A stretch of 36,705 nucleotides of DNA, from positions 1 to 36,705 of the forward strand of contig CACIOK010000009.1 of the NCBI GenBank assembly GCA_902588255.1. The letters run 5' to 3'. The DNA comes from an uncultured Pelagibacteraceae bacterium (GTDB lineage Bacteria; Pseudomonadota; Alphaproteobacteria; Pelagibacterales; Pelagibacteraceae). Below, one piece after another: positions 8,960 through 17,620 of the stretch (position 1 is its first letter; each line of letters begins with the position of its first letter). The notes under the pieces were generated by a model that worked only from the letters and a program-made list of their open reading frames with translations, had not been told where the DNA came from and did no database searches. Position numbers and translations under genes: made by a program.

Positions 8960-10423
8960 ATGAGTGTTCAAGTTATCTATAAAAATAAGGCCAAAATGAG
9001 CGGTCTCGGTGCAATCGCTTTATTTGGAAACGAAAAATTTCAAATACAAAATCTTAGATCCTATTTTTCCAAAATTGAAGCTTCATATGTTGAAAAAATC
9101 TCAAAAAATAAAAATAATACCAAAGAAAATATTATTTCATTTAACATAAATGACAAAACTACAATAATTTTAATATCAATTAAAAAAAATTTAAAGGGAT
9201 CTGATGTAGAAGCTTTAGGTGCTCAGTTATATAATTTTGTTAAAAAGGATAATATTAATAATCTTTCCATTTATTCAGAAAGTATTAATAATAAGCCTGG
9301 AAAAGATTTTATTGGCCGTTTTATGCACGGACTTAAATTAAAGTCATACGAATTTAATATTTATAAATCGAAAAAAATAAAAAATAATTTAACAATTAAT
9401 TTAATTGGAAAACAAACTCCACTATCGTTAAAAAATAAATTAAAATTTAGAGCCCTAGAAGAAGGAACATTTTTTACAAGAGATTTAGTCTCAGAACCTG
9501 GAAATATTTTGCATCCAGATGAATATGCAAAAAGATTAATAAAGTTAAAAAAGTATGGATTAAAAGTTACGGTCTATGATCAAAAAAAATTAAAGAAATT
9601 AGGATGTAATGCTTTGTTAGGAGTTGGACAGGGAAGTATAAGAGGATCATATCTTGTGACTGTTGAATGGAAAGGAAATAAATCAAAATCAAAACCTTTA
9701 GCATTTATTGGAAAAGGAGTTTGTTTTGATACTGGTGGTTATTCGCTAAAACCTGCAAGATTTATGGAAGACATGACTTATGACATGGCAGGTTCAGCTG
9801 CCGTAGTAGGTTTAATGAAAACTTTAGCTTTAAGAAAAGCAAAAATTAATGCCGTGGGTGTTGTAGGTCTTGTTGAGAATATGGTAAGTGGAAATGCTCA
9901 AAGACCCGGTGATATTGTAAAATCTTACAGTGGAAAAACCATAGAGGTATTAAACACTGATGCTGAAGGTAGATTAGTTCTAGCAGACGCTTTAACTTTC
10001 ACAGAAAAAAAATTTAAACCTGAGTTAATGATTGATTTAGCAACTTTAACCGGTGCTATAATTGTTTCTTTGGGTTCAGAATATGCAGGACTTTTTTCTA
10101 ACGATGACAAACTATCAAAACAATTACTTGTAGCTGGTGAAAGAGTTGATGAAAAATTATGGAGAATGCCTCTTCACAAAAACTTTGATAAACTTATGGA
10201 CTCAAAAAATGCCGATATGCAAAATATAAATTATGTAGGAGGCGCTGGCTCAACAACTGCAGCGCAATTTTTACAAAGATTTATTTTAAACAAAACATCT
10301 TGGGCTCACTTAGATATTGCTGGGATGGCATTTTCAAAATATGGAGGTGCAATAAATCCAACTGGAGCAACTGGATATGGTGTGAGGTTATTAAATCAAT
10401 TTGTTGAGGATAATTATGAGTAA
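8960..10423 (+). CDS. pepA: leucyl aminopeptidase (M17 family)
   Basis: This is a cytosolic dimetal aminopeptidase that removes N-terminal residues from peptides. The catalytic C-terminal half is unmistakable: the metal-ligand lysine and aspartate in KGVCFDTGGYSLKP, the DMAGSAAVVG block, and the M17 signature NTDAEGRLVLADAL. At 487 residues it has normal length, with a less conserved N-terminal domain (residues 1-160). It is divergent from lptF with a 50-base gap. It is followed by ndk, whose ATG lies inside the last codons of pepA, so the two are translationally coupled. Confidence 0.96.
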   Translation: MSVQVIYKNKAKMSGLGAIALFGNEKFQIQNLRSYFSKIEASYVEKISKNKNNTKENIISFNINDKTTIILISIKKNLKGSDVEALGAQLYNFVKKDNINNLSIYSESINNKPGKDFIGRFMHGLKLKSYEFNIYKSKKIKNNLTINLIGKQTPLSLKNKLKFRALEEGTFFTRDLVSEPGNILHPDEYAKRLIKLKKYGLKVTVYDQKKLKKLGCNALLGVGQGSIRGSYLVTVEWKGNKSKSKPLAFIGKGVCFDTGGYSLKPARFMEDMTYDMAGSAAVVGLMKTLALRKAKINAVGVVGLVENMVSGNAQRPGDIVKSYSGKTIEVLNTDAEGRLVLADALTFTEKKFKPELMIDLATLTGAIIVSLGSEYAGLFSNDDKLSKQLLVAGERVDEKLWRMPLHKNFDKLMDSKNADMQNINYVGGAGSTTAAQFLQRFILNKTSWAHLDIAGMAFSKYGGAINPTGATGYGVRLLNQFVEDNYE

Positions 10424-10826
10424 TCTAGAGCAAACCCTATCAATTATAAAACCAGATGCTGTTGAAAGAAATTTAGATAGAGAAATAAAAGAAATATTTA
10501 CCCATAAAGGTTTTAATATTGTCAAAGAGAAAAAGATCCAAATAACAAAACCTGAAGCAGAACAATTTTACAAAGTTCATGAAACAAAGCCTTTTTACAA
10601 TGATTTATGCGCTTATTTGTCATCTGGCCCCATAGTAGTAATGATACTTGAAAAAGAAAATGCAGTTTTAGCAAATAGAGAGATTATGGGAGCAACAAAT
10701 CCAAAGGAAGCAAAAGAGGGAACAATCAGAAAAAAATTTGGAATATCAATTGATAAAAATTCAGTACACGGATCAGATAGTGTTGACAACGCAAAGATAG
10801 AAATTAACTTTTTCTTTAAAGATTAG
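10416..10826 (+). CDS. ndk: nucleoside diphosphate kinase
   Basis: Ndk equilibrates nucleoside tri- and diphosphates through a phospho-histidine. The active-site histidine is in the signature NSVHGSDS, and the start EQTLSIIKPDAVERN is typical. I choose the ATG at 10416 (136 residues), preceded by GAGGA at 10406-10410, over an in-frame TTG at 10401 that adds five non-conserved residues. It overlaps the pepA stop by 8 bases. Its last 4 bases overlap the convergent purN gene. Confidence 0.97.
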   Translation: MSNLEQTLSIIKPDAVERNLDREIKEIFTHKGFNIVKEKKIQITKPEAEQFYKVHETKPFYNDLCAYLSSGPIVVMILEKENAVLANREIMGATNPKEAKEGTIRKKFGISIDKNSVHGSDSVDNAKIEINFFFKD

Positions 10827-11401
10827 TTTAGTATTTTTTTTATTGCAGCGGGATAAAGTAAATGCTCTATTTTAAGAACTTTTTTTGCTAAAGAAAAACG
10901 ATCATCCTTTTTAGATATTTTAACTCTTTTTTGTAAAATTATTTTTCCTGAGTCAAGTTTTGACGTAACATAATGTACAGTACACCCAGCAAATTTTTCT
11001 CTATTTTTTATAGCTCTAATGTGGGTGTTGAGCCCTTTATATTTTGGAAGCAATGAAGGGTGTATATTTATTATTTTACCCTGAAATTTTTCGATAAAAT
11101 TTTTTGATAAAATTTTCATAAAACCAGCAAGACAAATTAATTTTATTTTTTTTTGTTTTAGTGTTTTTAAAATTTTTTTATCGTTTTTTATTTTTTTATC
11201 ATAACAAATTATTTTTTTTTCAATTTTATATATTTTGGAATATTTTAATCCTTTTGCCTTGTTTGTGTTAGAAAGTATTAAATTAATAGAAAACGGATAC
11301 TTTTTAAATTTTGAAAACTTAATCAAATTCTTTAAATTGCTACCTTTTCCAGAAATAAAAACTGCAGTTTTTATTTTTTTAGAACCAGTTGATTTTCTCA
11401 T
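10823..11401 (-). CDS. purN: phosphoribosylglycinamide formyltransferase
   Basis: PurN transfers a formyl group from 10-formyl-tetrahydrofolate to GAR in purine synthesis. The phosphate-binding FISGKGSNLKNL, the catalytic NIHPSLLPKYKG (Asn and His) and the Asp-containing LDSGKIILQ are all in place. It has 192 residues, a normal length. The start codon lies 23 bases inside the 3' end of purM, the standard purM-purN arrangement. This gene consumes formyl-folate, so it draws on the same one-carbon pool that the 30-36 kb genes could feed. Confidence 0.96.
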   Translation of the reverse strand: MRKSTGSKKIKTAVFISGKGSNLKNLIKFSKFKKYPFSINLILSNTNKAKGLKYSKIYKIEKKIICYDKKIKNDKKILKTLKQKKIKLICLAGFMKILSKNFIEKFQGKIINIHPSLLPKYKGLNTHIRAIKNREKFAGCTVHYVTSKLDSGKIILQKRVKISKKDDRFSLAKKVLKIEHLLYPAAIKKILN

Positions 11402-12407
11402 CTAATTTAACCTTGTTTTTACCTGGAACTATTTTTCCTATTAAATAAGGCTTATATTCTCTCTTAAAAAATTTACCTATTTTTTTTAGATTCTTTGGAT
11501 TAACAATTAAACAAAATCCTACACCACAATTAAATGTTTTTAACATTTCATCATCTTCAATATTATTTTTTTTGAGCCAAGTAAATATTTTTTTTGTTTT
11601 AATTTTATTCAAATTTATTTTTGCAACAAGATTGTCTGGGATAATTCTTTTTATATTATCTCTAATGCCACCACCAGTAATATTTGCACATCCATTAATT
11701 AAATTATTTTTAATTAAATTTAAAATTTCTTTAACATAAATTTTTGTAGGTTTTAATAATTCTCCTTTCAAAAATTTATTTTTTTTAATATTAATTTTTT
11801 TTTTACCAATTATATGTCGAACCAAGGAGTAACCGTTTGAATGTAAACCGCTTGATGGTATGGCAAGTATTAAATCATTTTTCTTAATTTTTTTGTTATT
11901 GAGAATTTTTTTTTCATCAACTATACCAACAGAAAATCCTGCGATATCAAATTTTCCCTTTTCGTAAGTTCCAGGCATTTCAGCAGTTTCACCTCCGACC
12001 AATTCGCACCCTGAAATTTTACATCCTATTTGAATACCTTTTATCAAGTTTTTAAGCTTTTTAAGGTTGATCTTATTTATTGATATGTAATCAAGGAAAA
12101 TTAAAGGCCTTGCCCCTTGAACAATTAGGTCGTTCACGCACATTGCGACCAAATCAATGCCGATTGTGTCGTATTTATTATATATATTGGCTATTTCAAT
12201 TTTAGTTCCCACTCCGTCAGTGCTAGCTACAATTTTGGGTCTTTTATAACTTTTGGGAATGTCAGAAATTGATCCAAAACCACCTATATTTTTAAACTTT
12301 TTATTGCCCTTATTTTTTGGTGAAATATTAGATATAAATTTAACAAAATTATCAGCAGCATTTATGTTCACACCACTTTTTAGATATGTAAATTTACTTT
12401 TTTTCAT
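11379..12407 (-). CDS. purM: phosphoribosylformylglycinamidine cyclo-ligase (AIR synthetase)
   Basis: PurM closes the imidazole ring of AIR with ATP in purine biosynthesis. Typical blocks are TYLKSGVNINAADNFV at the N-terminus, STDGVGTKIEIA, CVNDLIVQGARPLIFLDY, VGGETAEMPG and the C-terminal-domain NITGGGIRDN. It has 342 residues, as expected. Its ATG is only 11 bases from the ATG of the divergent DUF2066 gene, so its promoter must reach into the neighbour's coding sequence. purN follows with a 23-base overlap. Confidence 0.97.
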   Translation of the reverse strand: MKKSKFTYLKSGVNINAADNFVKFISNISPKNKGNKKFKNIGGFGSISDIPKSYKRPKIVASTDGVGTKIEIANIYNKYDTIGIDLVAMCVNDLIVQGARPLIFLDYISINKINLKKLKNLIKGIQIGCKISGCELVGGETAEMPGTYEKGKFDIAGFSVGIVDEKKILNNKKIKKNDLILAIPSSGLHSNGYSLVRHIIGKKKINIKKNKFLKGELLKPTKIYVKEILNLIKNNLINGCANITGGGIRDNIKRIIPDNLVAKINLNKIKTKKIFTWLKKNNIEDDEMLKTFNCGVGFCLIVNPKNLKKIGKFFKREYKPYLIGKIVPGKNKVKLDEKINWF

Positions 12408-12418
12408 TAGTATAAAAT

Positions 12419-13498
12419 ATGCAGTTTAAAAAAAAAATAAGCAATTCGAATAAACTTTATATATTTTTTTTTTATATCGTTCTATTTATAAATATAATTT
12501 TGATTTCTATATCAAGTGCTAGCACATTTAAAATAAAAGATTTAGAGATTTCCGAGCCTTTTGATGCAAATTTCAACAAGGAAAAAGTTGTAAATAAAGC
12601 ATTTAAGGAAGCTTTTATTGAACTAATATCTATGATTACAACCTCAAGTGATCAAAAAAAAATTAAAAAAACATCTATAAATGAAGTTAAAAGTTTAATC
12701 GATTCTTTTACAATGAACAAAGAAAGATTTATAAATAATTTATATATAGTTAATTTTGATGTAAGTTTTAATAAAAAAAATACATTAAAATTTTTTGAAA
12801 AAAAAAATATTTTTCCTTCAATTCCAAAAAAAAAAGAAATATTATTAATACCAGTATTTGTTGATTTACAATCGAGTCAAGTTTCACTTTTTAATAACAA
12901 TATATTTTATGATTTATGGAATATAAAAAAAGAAAGATTTTTCTTACTAAAATATATTTTGCCAACGGAAGATCTTGAGGACGTAAATTTAATTTTAAAA
13001 AATAGCGATGCTATAGAGGAGTATGATTTTAAAAAAATTGTTAAAAAATATAATCTTGAAGATTATATAATTGTAATAATATATAAAAATTTTAATGAAT
13101 TAAATATATTATCAAAAATACAAATAAATAATTATTCAAAAATAGAAACTCAAAATTTCAAAGATGTAAATATTGACGACGATAAACGTTTAAATTCTAT
13201 TTTGATAGAGCTTAAAAATACTTATGAAAATTATTGGAAAGACATTAATAAGATTAATACTTCGATAAAACTTCCCTTATCTATTTTTTTAGATTCATCA
13301 AATCACAAGAAAATTTTAAAATTTGAAAGCGTTTTAGATGAAATAGATTTAGTATTTAGTTATAAAATTTTACAATTCGATAATAAAATAATAAATTATA
13401 AGATAATATATAATGGGGCACCAAATAAATTTATAAATGACTTAAAAACTAAAGGTTTTGAACTTGATACTGAAAATCAAAACTGGAAAATTAAATGA
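12419..13498 (+). CDS. DUF2066 family protein, secreted or membrane-anchored
   Basis: The function is unknown. The 359-residue protein begins with a basic stretch and a strong hydrophobic segment (about residues 14-35, IFFFYIVLFINIILISISSAS), which looks like a signal peptide or membrane anchor. The sequence after it resembles DUF2066 proteins: KEKVVNKAFKEAFIELISMIT, a short SLIDSFTMNKE block and KEILLIPVFVDLQ. The remainder is lysine- and asparagine-rich and poorly conserved. The position between purM and an hda-type gene is where DUF2066 genes occur in alphaproteobacteria, and that supports the family call. Its stop overlaps the hdaA start (ATGA), so the two are probably translated together. 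No catalytic motif is evident. Confidence 0.7.
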   Translation: MQFKKKISNSNKLYIFFFYIVLFINIILISISSASTFKIKDLEISEPFDANFNKEKVVNKAFKEAFIELISMITTSSDQKKIKKTSINEVKSLIDSFTMNKERFINNLYIVNFDVSFNKKNTLKFFEKKNIFPSIPKKKEILLIPVFVDLQSSQVSLFNNNIFYDLWNIKKERFFLLKYILPTEDLEDVNLILKNSDAIEEYDFKKIVKKYNLEDYIIVIIYKNFNELNILSKIQINNYSKIETQNFKDVNIDDDKRLNSILIELKNTYENYWKDINKINTSIKLPLSIFLDSSNHKKILKFESVLDEIDLVFSYKILQFDNKIINYKIIYNGAPNKFINDLKTKGFELDTENQNWKIK

Positions 13499-14157
13499 CA
13501 AATTTAAATCAACTTATATTAAATTTTGAATATAAACAAAATTTTAAAGATGAAGATTTTTATGTGAGTAAAAGTAATTATTTTGCCTTTAATTTAGTTA
13601 CTTCATGGCCCAAATGGGAAAAAAATTTTTTAAATATTTGTGGTGACAATTTTTCAGGAAAATCTCATTTATCAAATATTTTTTTAAAAAAGTTTAAAGG
13701 AATAAAAATTAATGCGCATTCTTTTAAAAATGAACATTTAAGGGAGATCAAAGCTCATGAAAATATTGTTTTAGAAAATTTTGATCTGAATATTAATGAA
13801 ATTTTAATTTATTCTTTGTTCAATACAATTGATCAAGATAATAAGTATTTAGTTATAAATTCAACTATACCTATAAATGAGATAAATTTTAAGTTGGGTG
13901 ATTTAAAATCACGAACAAAAAATTGTCTCGTTGCTAAAATTGATAAACCTGACGATGATCTTATGTTTGCCTTGATTTTAAAAAATTTTTCTGATCGTCA
14001 GATTACAATAGATAAAAAACTGATTGATTTTATTATTAAAAGAATAGATAGATCGTATGACAAAATATTTGAATTCATATATAAAATTGATGAATTAAGT
14101 TTAAAAAAAAAAAAACCAATTGATTTTAAAACGATTAAAGAAGTATTGAAAGCTTAG
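13495..14157 (+). CDS. hdaA: DnaA-like regulatory inactivator (HdaA)
   Basis: This is a short AAA+ protein related to the ATPase domain of DnaA but without the DNA-binding domain IV. In Caulobacter and E. coli such proteins work with the beta clamp to trigger ATP hydrolysis by DnaA and so prevent re-initiation. The N-terminal NLNQLILNFEYK resembles the clamp-binding region (the QLxLxF-like stretch QLILNF at about residues 6-11). The Walker A motif is GDNFSGKS at residues 50-57. The Walker B region (about residues 84-90, NIVLENFD) is degenerate. It is 220 residues long, overlaps the DUF2066 gene by 4 bases and is followed after 1 base by aspS. Confidence 0.85.
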   Translation: MTNLNQLILNFEYKQNFKDEDFYVSKSNYFAFNLVTSWPKWEKNFLNICGDNFSGKSHLSNIFLKKFKGIKINAHSFKNEHLREIKAHENIVLENFDLNINEILIYSLFNTIDQDNKYLVINSTIPINEINFKLGDLKSRTKNCLVAKIDKPDDDLMFALILKNFSDRQITIDKKLIDFIIKRIDRSYDKIFEFIYKIDELSLKKKKPIDFKTIKEVLKA

Positions 14158-14158
14158 C

Positions 14159-15940
14159 TTGAATAAATATAGAACACATAACTGCGGTGAATTAACCAAA
14201 AATAACAAATCGGAAGATATAATCCTGTCTGGCTGGATAAACAAAAAACGCGATCACGGAAACCTATTATTTATTGATTTAAGAGATAATTATGGCGTAA
14301 CTCAATGTGTTGTTGATAAAAGCAATCAATATTTTTCCAAACTAGAAAAAATTCAGTTAGAAAGTGTTATTAAATTATTAGGAAAAGTTGTTGAGAGAAG
14401 CAAAGAAACCATTAACTCAGAACTTCAAACTGGTGAAATTGAAGTTGTTATAGATTCTTTCGAAATACTTGGTCAATGCAAAGAACTTCCCATGCCAGTA
14501 TTTACTGATCAAGAGTACTCAGAGGAAATAAGACTTAAGTACAGATTTTTAGATTTAAGAAGAAAAAAAATACATGAAAATATTATTTTAAGATCAAAAG
14601 TAATTTCTTTTATAAGACAAGAAATGAATGAATTGGGTTTTTTAGAATTTCAAACTCCAATTTTAACCTCATCAAGTCCTGAAGGAGCAAGAGACTTTTT
14701 GGTTCCTAGCAGATTAAATCCTGGTAAATTTTATGCACTTCCACAAGCGCCACAACAGTTCAAGCAATTAATAATGGTTTCTGGATTTGATAAATATTTT
14801 CAAATAGCTCCTTGTTTTAGAGATGAAGATGCAAGAGCAGACAGAAGTCCAGGTGAATTTTATCAACTTGATTTAGAAATGTCATTTGTTGAACAAGAAG
14901 ATGTTTTTAATGTAGTAGAAAAATTGATGATAAATTTATTTAAAAAGTTTTCCTCAAAAAAACTTTTAAATAATAAATTTCCAAGAATTCCTTATGATGA
15001 AGCAATGTTAAAATATGGAACTGATAAACCTGACTTAAGAAATCCTCTATTAATATATGATTTAACAAATATTTTTACTCGGGAAGATGTAAAATTTGAT
15101 ATTTTTAAAAAATTAGTAAAATCTGGATCAAAAGTACGATCAATTGTTACAAAAAATACAAAAGATAAACCTAGAAGCTTTTTTGACAATGTAGATAAAT
15201 GGGCCAAAGATCAAGGAGCCTCAGGTTTAGCATATTTTACAATTGAAAATCAAAATGAAATTTCAGCAAAAGGTCCTGTTGGAAAATTTTTTTCAAAGGA
15301 ATCATTAGAAGAAATTATGAAAATTACAGGAGCTGAAATAGGGGATAGTATCTTTTTTGCTTGTGGAAAATTAAAGGAAGTTGAAAAAATTTCTTCACTC
15401 GCAAGGGAAAAAATAGCTGAAGATCTGAAATTAATTAATAAAGACCTTTTTGCTTTTTGTTGGATAGTTGATTATCCAATGTTTGAGATGGATGATAATA
15501 ATAAGATTAAATTTAGCCATAATCCTTTTTCAATGCCACAAGGAGACAATGAAAAAATTGATTTTAAAAATCCATTGAAAATAAAAGCATATCAGTATGA
15601 TATTGTTTGCAATGGTATTGAATTGTCTTCAGGTGCTATTAGAAATCATATACCAGAATTAATGTATAAGTTATTTTCATTAGCTGGATATGATAAAAAA
15701 CAAGTTGATGATAAATTCAGTGGAATGATAAATGCATTAAGCTATGGAGCACCTCCTCATGGAGGAATAGCACCAGGAATAGATAGAATTGTTATGCTCC
15801 TAGCTGATGAAAAAAATATTAGAGAAGTAACAATGTTTCCAATGAATCAAAATGCCCAAGATTTAATGATGAATGCACCGTCAGAGGTTTCAGAAAACCA
15901 ACTAAAAGAACTTAATTTATTGTTAAAAAAGAAAAAATAA
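14159..15940 (+). CDS. aspS: aspartyl-tRNA synthetase
   Basis: AspS charges tRNA-Asp with aspartate. It has 593 residues, the bacterial type. An N-terminal OB-fold anticodon domain (residues 1-105, starting YRTHNCGEL) precedes the class II catalytic core. Motif 2 is FRDEDARADRSPGEF, the bacterial GAD insertion is at about 280-400, and motif 3 is GIAPGIDRIVMLL. The start is a TTG at 14159, immediately after the hdaA stop (1 base between). No ATG upstream is possible without overlapping hdaA, and the first residues match the family. The 3' end is 2 bases from the convergent gene at 15943. Confidence 0.97.
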   Translation: MNKYRTHNCGELTKNNKSEDIILSGWINKKRDHGNLLFIDLRDNYGVTQCVVDKSNQYFSKLEKIQLESVIKLLGKVVERSKETINSELQTGEIEVVIDSFEILGQCKELPMPVFTDQEYSEEIRLKYRFLDLRRKKIHENIILRSKVISFIRQEMNELGFLEFQTPILTSSSPEGARDFLVPSRLNPGKFYALPQAPQQFKQLIMVSGFDKYFQIAPCFRDEDARADRSPGEFYQLDLEMSFVEQEDVFNVVEKLMINLFKKFSSKKLLNNKFPRIPYDEAMLKYGTDKPDLRNPLLIYDLTNIFTREDVKFDIFKKLVKSGSKVRSIVTKNTKDKPRSFFDNVDKWAKDQGASGLAYFTIENQNEISAKGPVGKFFSKESLEEIMKITGAEIGDSIFFACGKLKEVEKISSLAREKIAEDLKLINKDLFAFCWIVDYPMFEMDDNNKIKFSHNPFSMPQGDNEKIDFKNPLKIKAYQYDIVCNGIELSSGAIRNHIPELMYKLFSLAGYDKKQVDDKFSGMINALSYGAPPHGGIAPGIDRIVMLLADEKNIREVTMFPMNQNAQDLMMNAPSEVSENQLKELNLLLKKKK

Positions 15941-15942
15941 TT

Positions 15943-16773
15943 TTATTTTTTTCCCTTTAAATTAATCTTAATATCTGACAAATCGACAAGGTTTTTTTTA
16001 TAATTATTTCTTACAAAACCCTTGCTGGTTATATCTTTAACAATTTTTAAAAATTGATTTTGATGATCTAAATTTTCATCATCATTTAGGTTCGTTTTTT
16101 CTGAAACACCTATCGATGGCGTATGTGCTAAATCTTCTCGGTTTTGGTACGATATAGCAAGCTCTCTAAAAATATAATCGAGCATTGATGTTGCGCTTAA
16201 AATTCTATCATTTCCAAGGACTTTACCTGAGGGTTCAAATTTGGTTCCTACATATGCATTGATAAATTCATCAAGCGGAACTCCATACTGAAGACCCAAT
16301 GAAATAGCAATGGCAAAATTATTCATTAAAGCTTTTACAAGTTCACCTTCTTTACTCGTATCAATAAAAATTTCACCAATTTTTCCGTCTTCATATTCGC
16401 CTGTATGTAAATAGATTTTATGATCACCAATTGTAGCTTTTTGAATATAGCCTTTTCTTCTATCGGGCATACTAAATCTTTTACTTATACCTTCATTTAT
16501 TTTTTTAAAAAAATTTTGGTTATTTTCTTTGACTGCAATTTTTGGTTGAGATTTCTCTGATATCAAGTCTAAATTTTTGCTTTCAAAATTGTCTTTATTT
16601 ATTTTTGGATTTAGATTTTTGGTTTTTCTATTATCTAGTTTAACGTCTAGAATTTCAAATTTTCCATCATCTCTTTTTTCGAGTTTTGAGAGTTCCGACT
16701 CATTAATGTCATCAAGATAATGGCTTACTTTTATACTGCAAGTGTAATAAGTTTCTACTAAATATTTTGCCAT
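15943..16773 (-). CDS. free-standing NrdJ C-terminal-like (TSCPD-type) protein
   Basis: Residues about 101-222 of this 276-residue protein closely resemble the C-terminal region of alphaproteobacterial adenosylcobalamin-dependent ribonucleotide reductase. Seen are the blocks [56 protein letters not shown] and [17 protein letters not shown]. The large catalytic barrel of NrdJ is absent, so it cannot be a reductase by itself. The N-terminal 50 residues (starting [12 protein letters not shown]) form a separate conserved-looking module, joined by a charged low-complexity linker (about 50-100). The C-terminal cysteine pair of full-length NrdJ is also missing. It may bind nucleotides or regulate a reductase; this is inference. 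It is transcribed alone, divergent from the complex I gene with a 111-base gap. Confidence 0.75.
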   Translation of the reverse strand: MAKYLVETYYTCSIKVSHYLDDINESELSKLEKRDDGKFEILDVKLDNRKTKNLNPKINKDNFESKNLDLISEKSQPKIAVKENNQNFFKKINEGISKRFSMPDRRKGYIQKATIGDHKIYLHTGEYEDGKIGEIFIDTSKEGELVKALMNNFAIAISLGLQYGVPLDEFINAYVGTKFEPSGKVLGNDRILSATSMLDYIFRELAISYQNREDLAHTPSIGVSEKTNLNDDENLDHQNQFLKIVKDITSKGFVRNNYKKNLVDLSDIKINLKGKK

Positions 16774-16884
16774 AATTGTCTTTTAAATTTTTTTTTTGAA
16801 TCTTAAAAGAATATTTTATATACAAATATTTATTTTAGTCTAATTTATTATTTACAATTTTGAATTGAAATAATTATAAAAAAT

Positions 16885-17244
16885 ATGTTGACATTATTAA
16901 AACAAATATTCGTGTGGTGGAATCAAACCACGATTGGAACGCGACTTAAAACTATTTTTTTTGGAAAATTAGTGGGAAAAGATTCATTTGGAAACAAATA
17001 CTATCAAAATAAATCGGGCAAGAGATGGGTTATTTATAAAGATGAAATAGATGCCTCAAAAATACCAAGCGAATGGTTTTCTTGGATGCATTTTATGAAA
17101 AATAAAATTGAAAATGTTCATGATTTTCAAAAGTACGAATGGCAAAAACCTCACCAACATAATCAAACAGGAACTGATAATTCTTATCACCCAAATAAAC
17201 ATAATGAAAAAAAAATTAAAAAATATAAAAGCTGGAAAAAATAA
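16885..17244 (+). CDS. NDUFA12-type complex I 17.2 kDa subunit
   Basis: This 119-residue protein belongs to the NADH:ubiquinone oxidoreductase 17.2 kDa (NDUFA12) family, an accessory subunit shared by mitochondria and alphaproteobacteria. Recognisable parts are the N-terminal amphipathic WWNQTTIGTRL, the core FFGKLVGKDSFGNKYYQN and RWVIYKDEIDASKIPSEWFSWMH, and a polar C-terminus rich in His and Lys. In alphaproteobacteria the gene usually lies outside the nuo operon, as here. It starts at the ATG at 16885 and overlaps the following DUF2155 gene by 41 bases. Confidence 0.92.
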   Translation: MLTLLKQIFVWWNQTTIGTRLKTIFFGKLVGKDSFGNKYYQNKSGKRWVIYKDEIDASKIPSEWFSWMHFMKNKIENVHDFQKYEWQKPHQHNQTGTDNSYHPNKHNEKKIKKYKSWKK

Positions 17245-17620
17245 CTTTTTAGTTTTTTTCATAATTTTATTTTTTTCAACAAATATTTCAACTTGGGGAT
17301 CTGAAGAAAGTTCGAATTTTTTAGAAGGAAATTTTATAGAGATAAAAATTTTAGATAAAGTAAGTTCAAAAAATAGCTTATTGAAAATAAAAATTGGTGA
17401 AGAAGTAAAATTTAAAAATCTAAAAATTAAACCCCTTAGATGTAAAAACTCTGAATTTGATGATAGTCCAGAAATTGCAGCTTATCTACAAGTAAAAGAT
17501 TCGACAAATAAAAAAAAAGATGAAGTCTTTGTTTTTAATGGTTGGACTTTTTATTCAAGCCCTACGATTAATCCATTTGACCATCCAGTTTATGATATTT
17601 GGCTTACCAGTTGTTATTAA
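17204..17620 (+). CDS. secreted DUF2155 family protein
   Basis: Function unknown. I choose the ATG at 17204 (138 residues): it gives a proper signal peptide (MKKKLKNIKAGKNN, then the hydrophobic FLVFFIILFFSTNIS), whereas the upstream ATG at 17108 would translate 32 residues out of frame across the end of the complex I gene. The mature part has the DUF2155 pattern: a short beta-rich domain with KIKPLRCKNS, AAYLQVKD, VFNGWTFYSSPTINPFDHPVYD and the terminal WLTSCY. The two conserved cysteines could form a periplasmic disulfide. DUF2155 genes commonly accompany the NDUFA12-type gene in alphaproteobacteria. The 3' end overlaps accC by 4 bases. Confidence 0.82.
   Translation: MKKKLKNIKAGKNNFLVFFIILFFSTNISTWGSEESSNFLEGNFIEIKILDKVSSKNSLLKIKIGEEVKFKNLKIKPLRCKNSEFDDSPEIAAYLQVKDSTNKKKDEVFVFNGWTFYSSPTINPFDHPVYDIWLTSCY

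Noticed and set aside
8910..8960. N-terminal extension of LptF from TTG at 8960
   Set aside because: An ATG at 8909 gives a normal LptF N-terminus; the longer form would start on the same base as pepA and adds no LptF-like sequence.
10401..10415. TTG start of ndk at 10401
   Set aside because: The ATG at 10416 has a GAGGA 5 bases upstream and matches the family N-terminus.
15925..15956. A-rich then T-rich stretch between aspS and the NrdJ-like gene as a terminator
   Set aside because: The pairing is only A-U with mismatches and no GC stem, within coding ends; not distinguishable from base composition.
16774..16884. TTTACA-N18-TATAAA promoter before the complex I gene
   Set aside because: The -10 ends 4 bases before the ATG, so transcription would start after the start codon; not a usable promoter for this start.
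17108..17203. Longer DUF2155 start at 17108
   Set aside because: It would be translated out of frame across the complex I gene and would bury the signal peptide; the ATG at 17204 gives a proper one.
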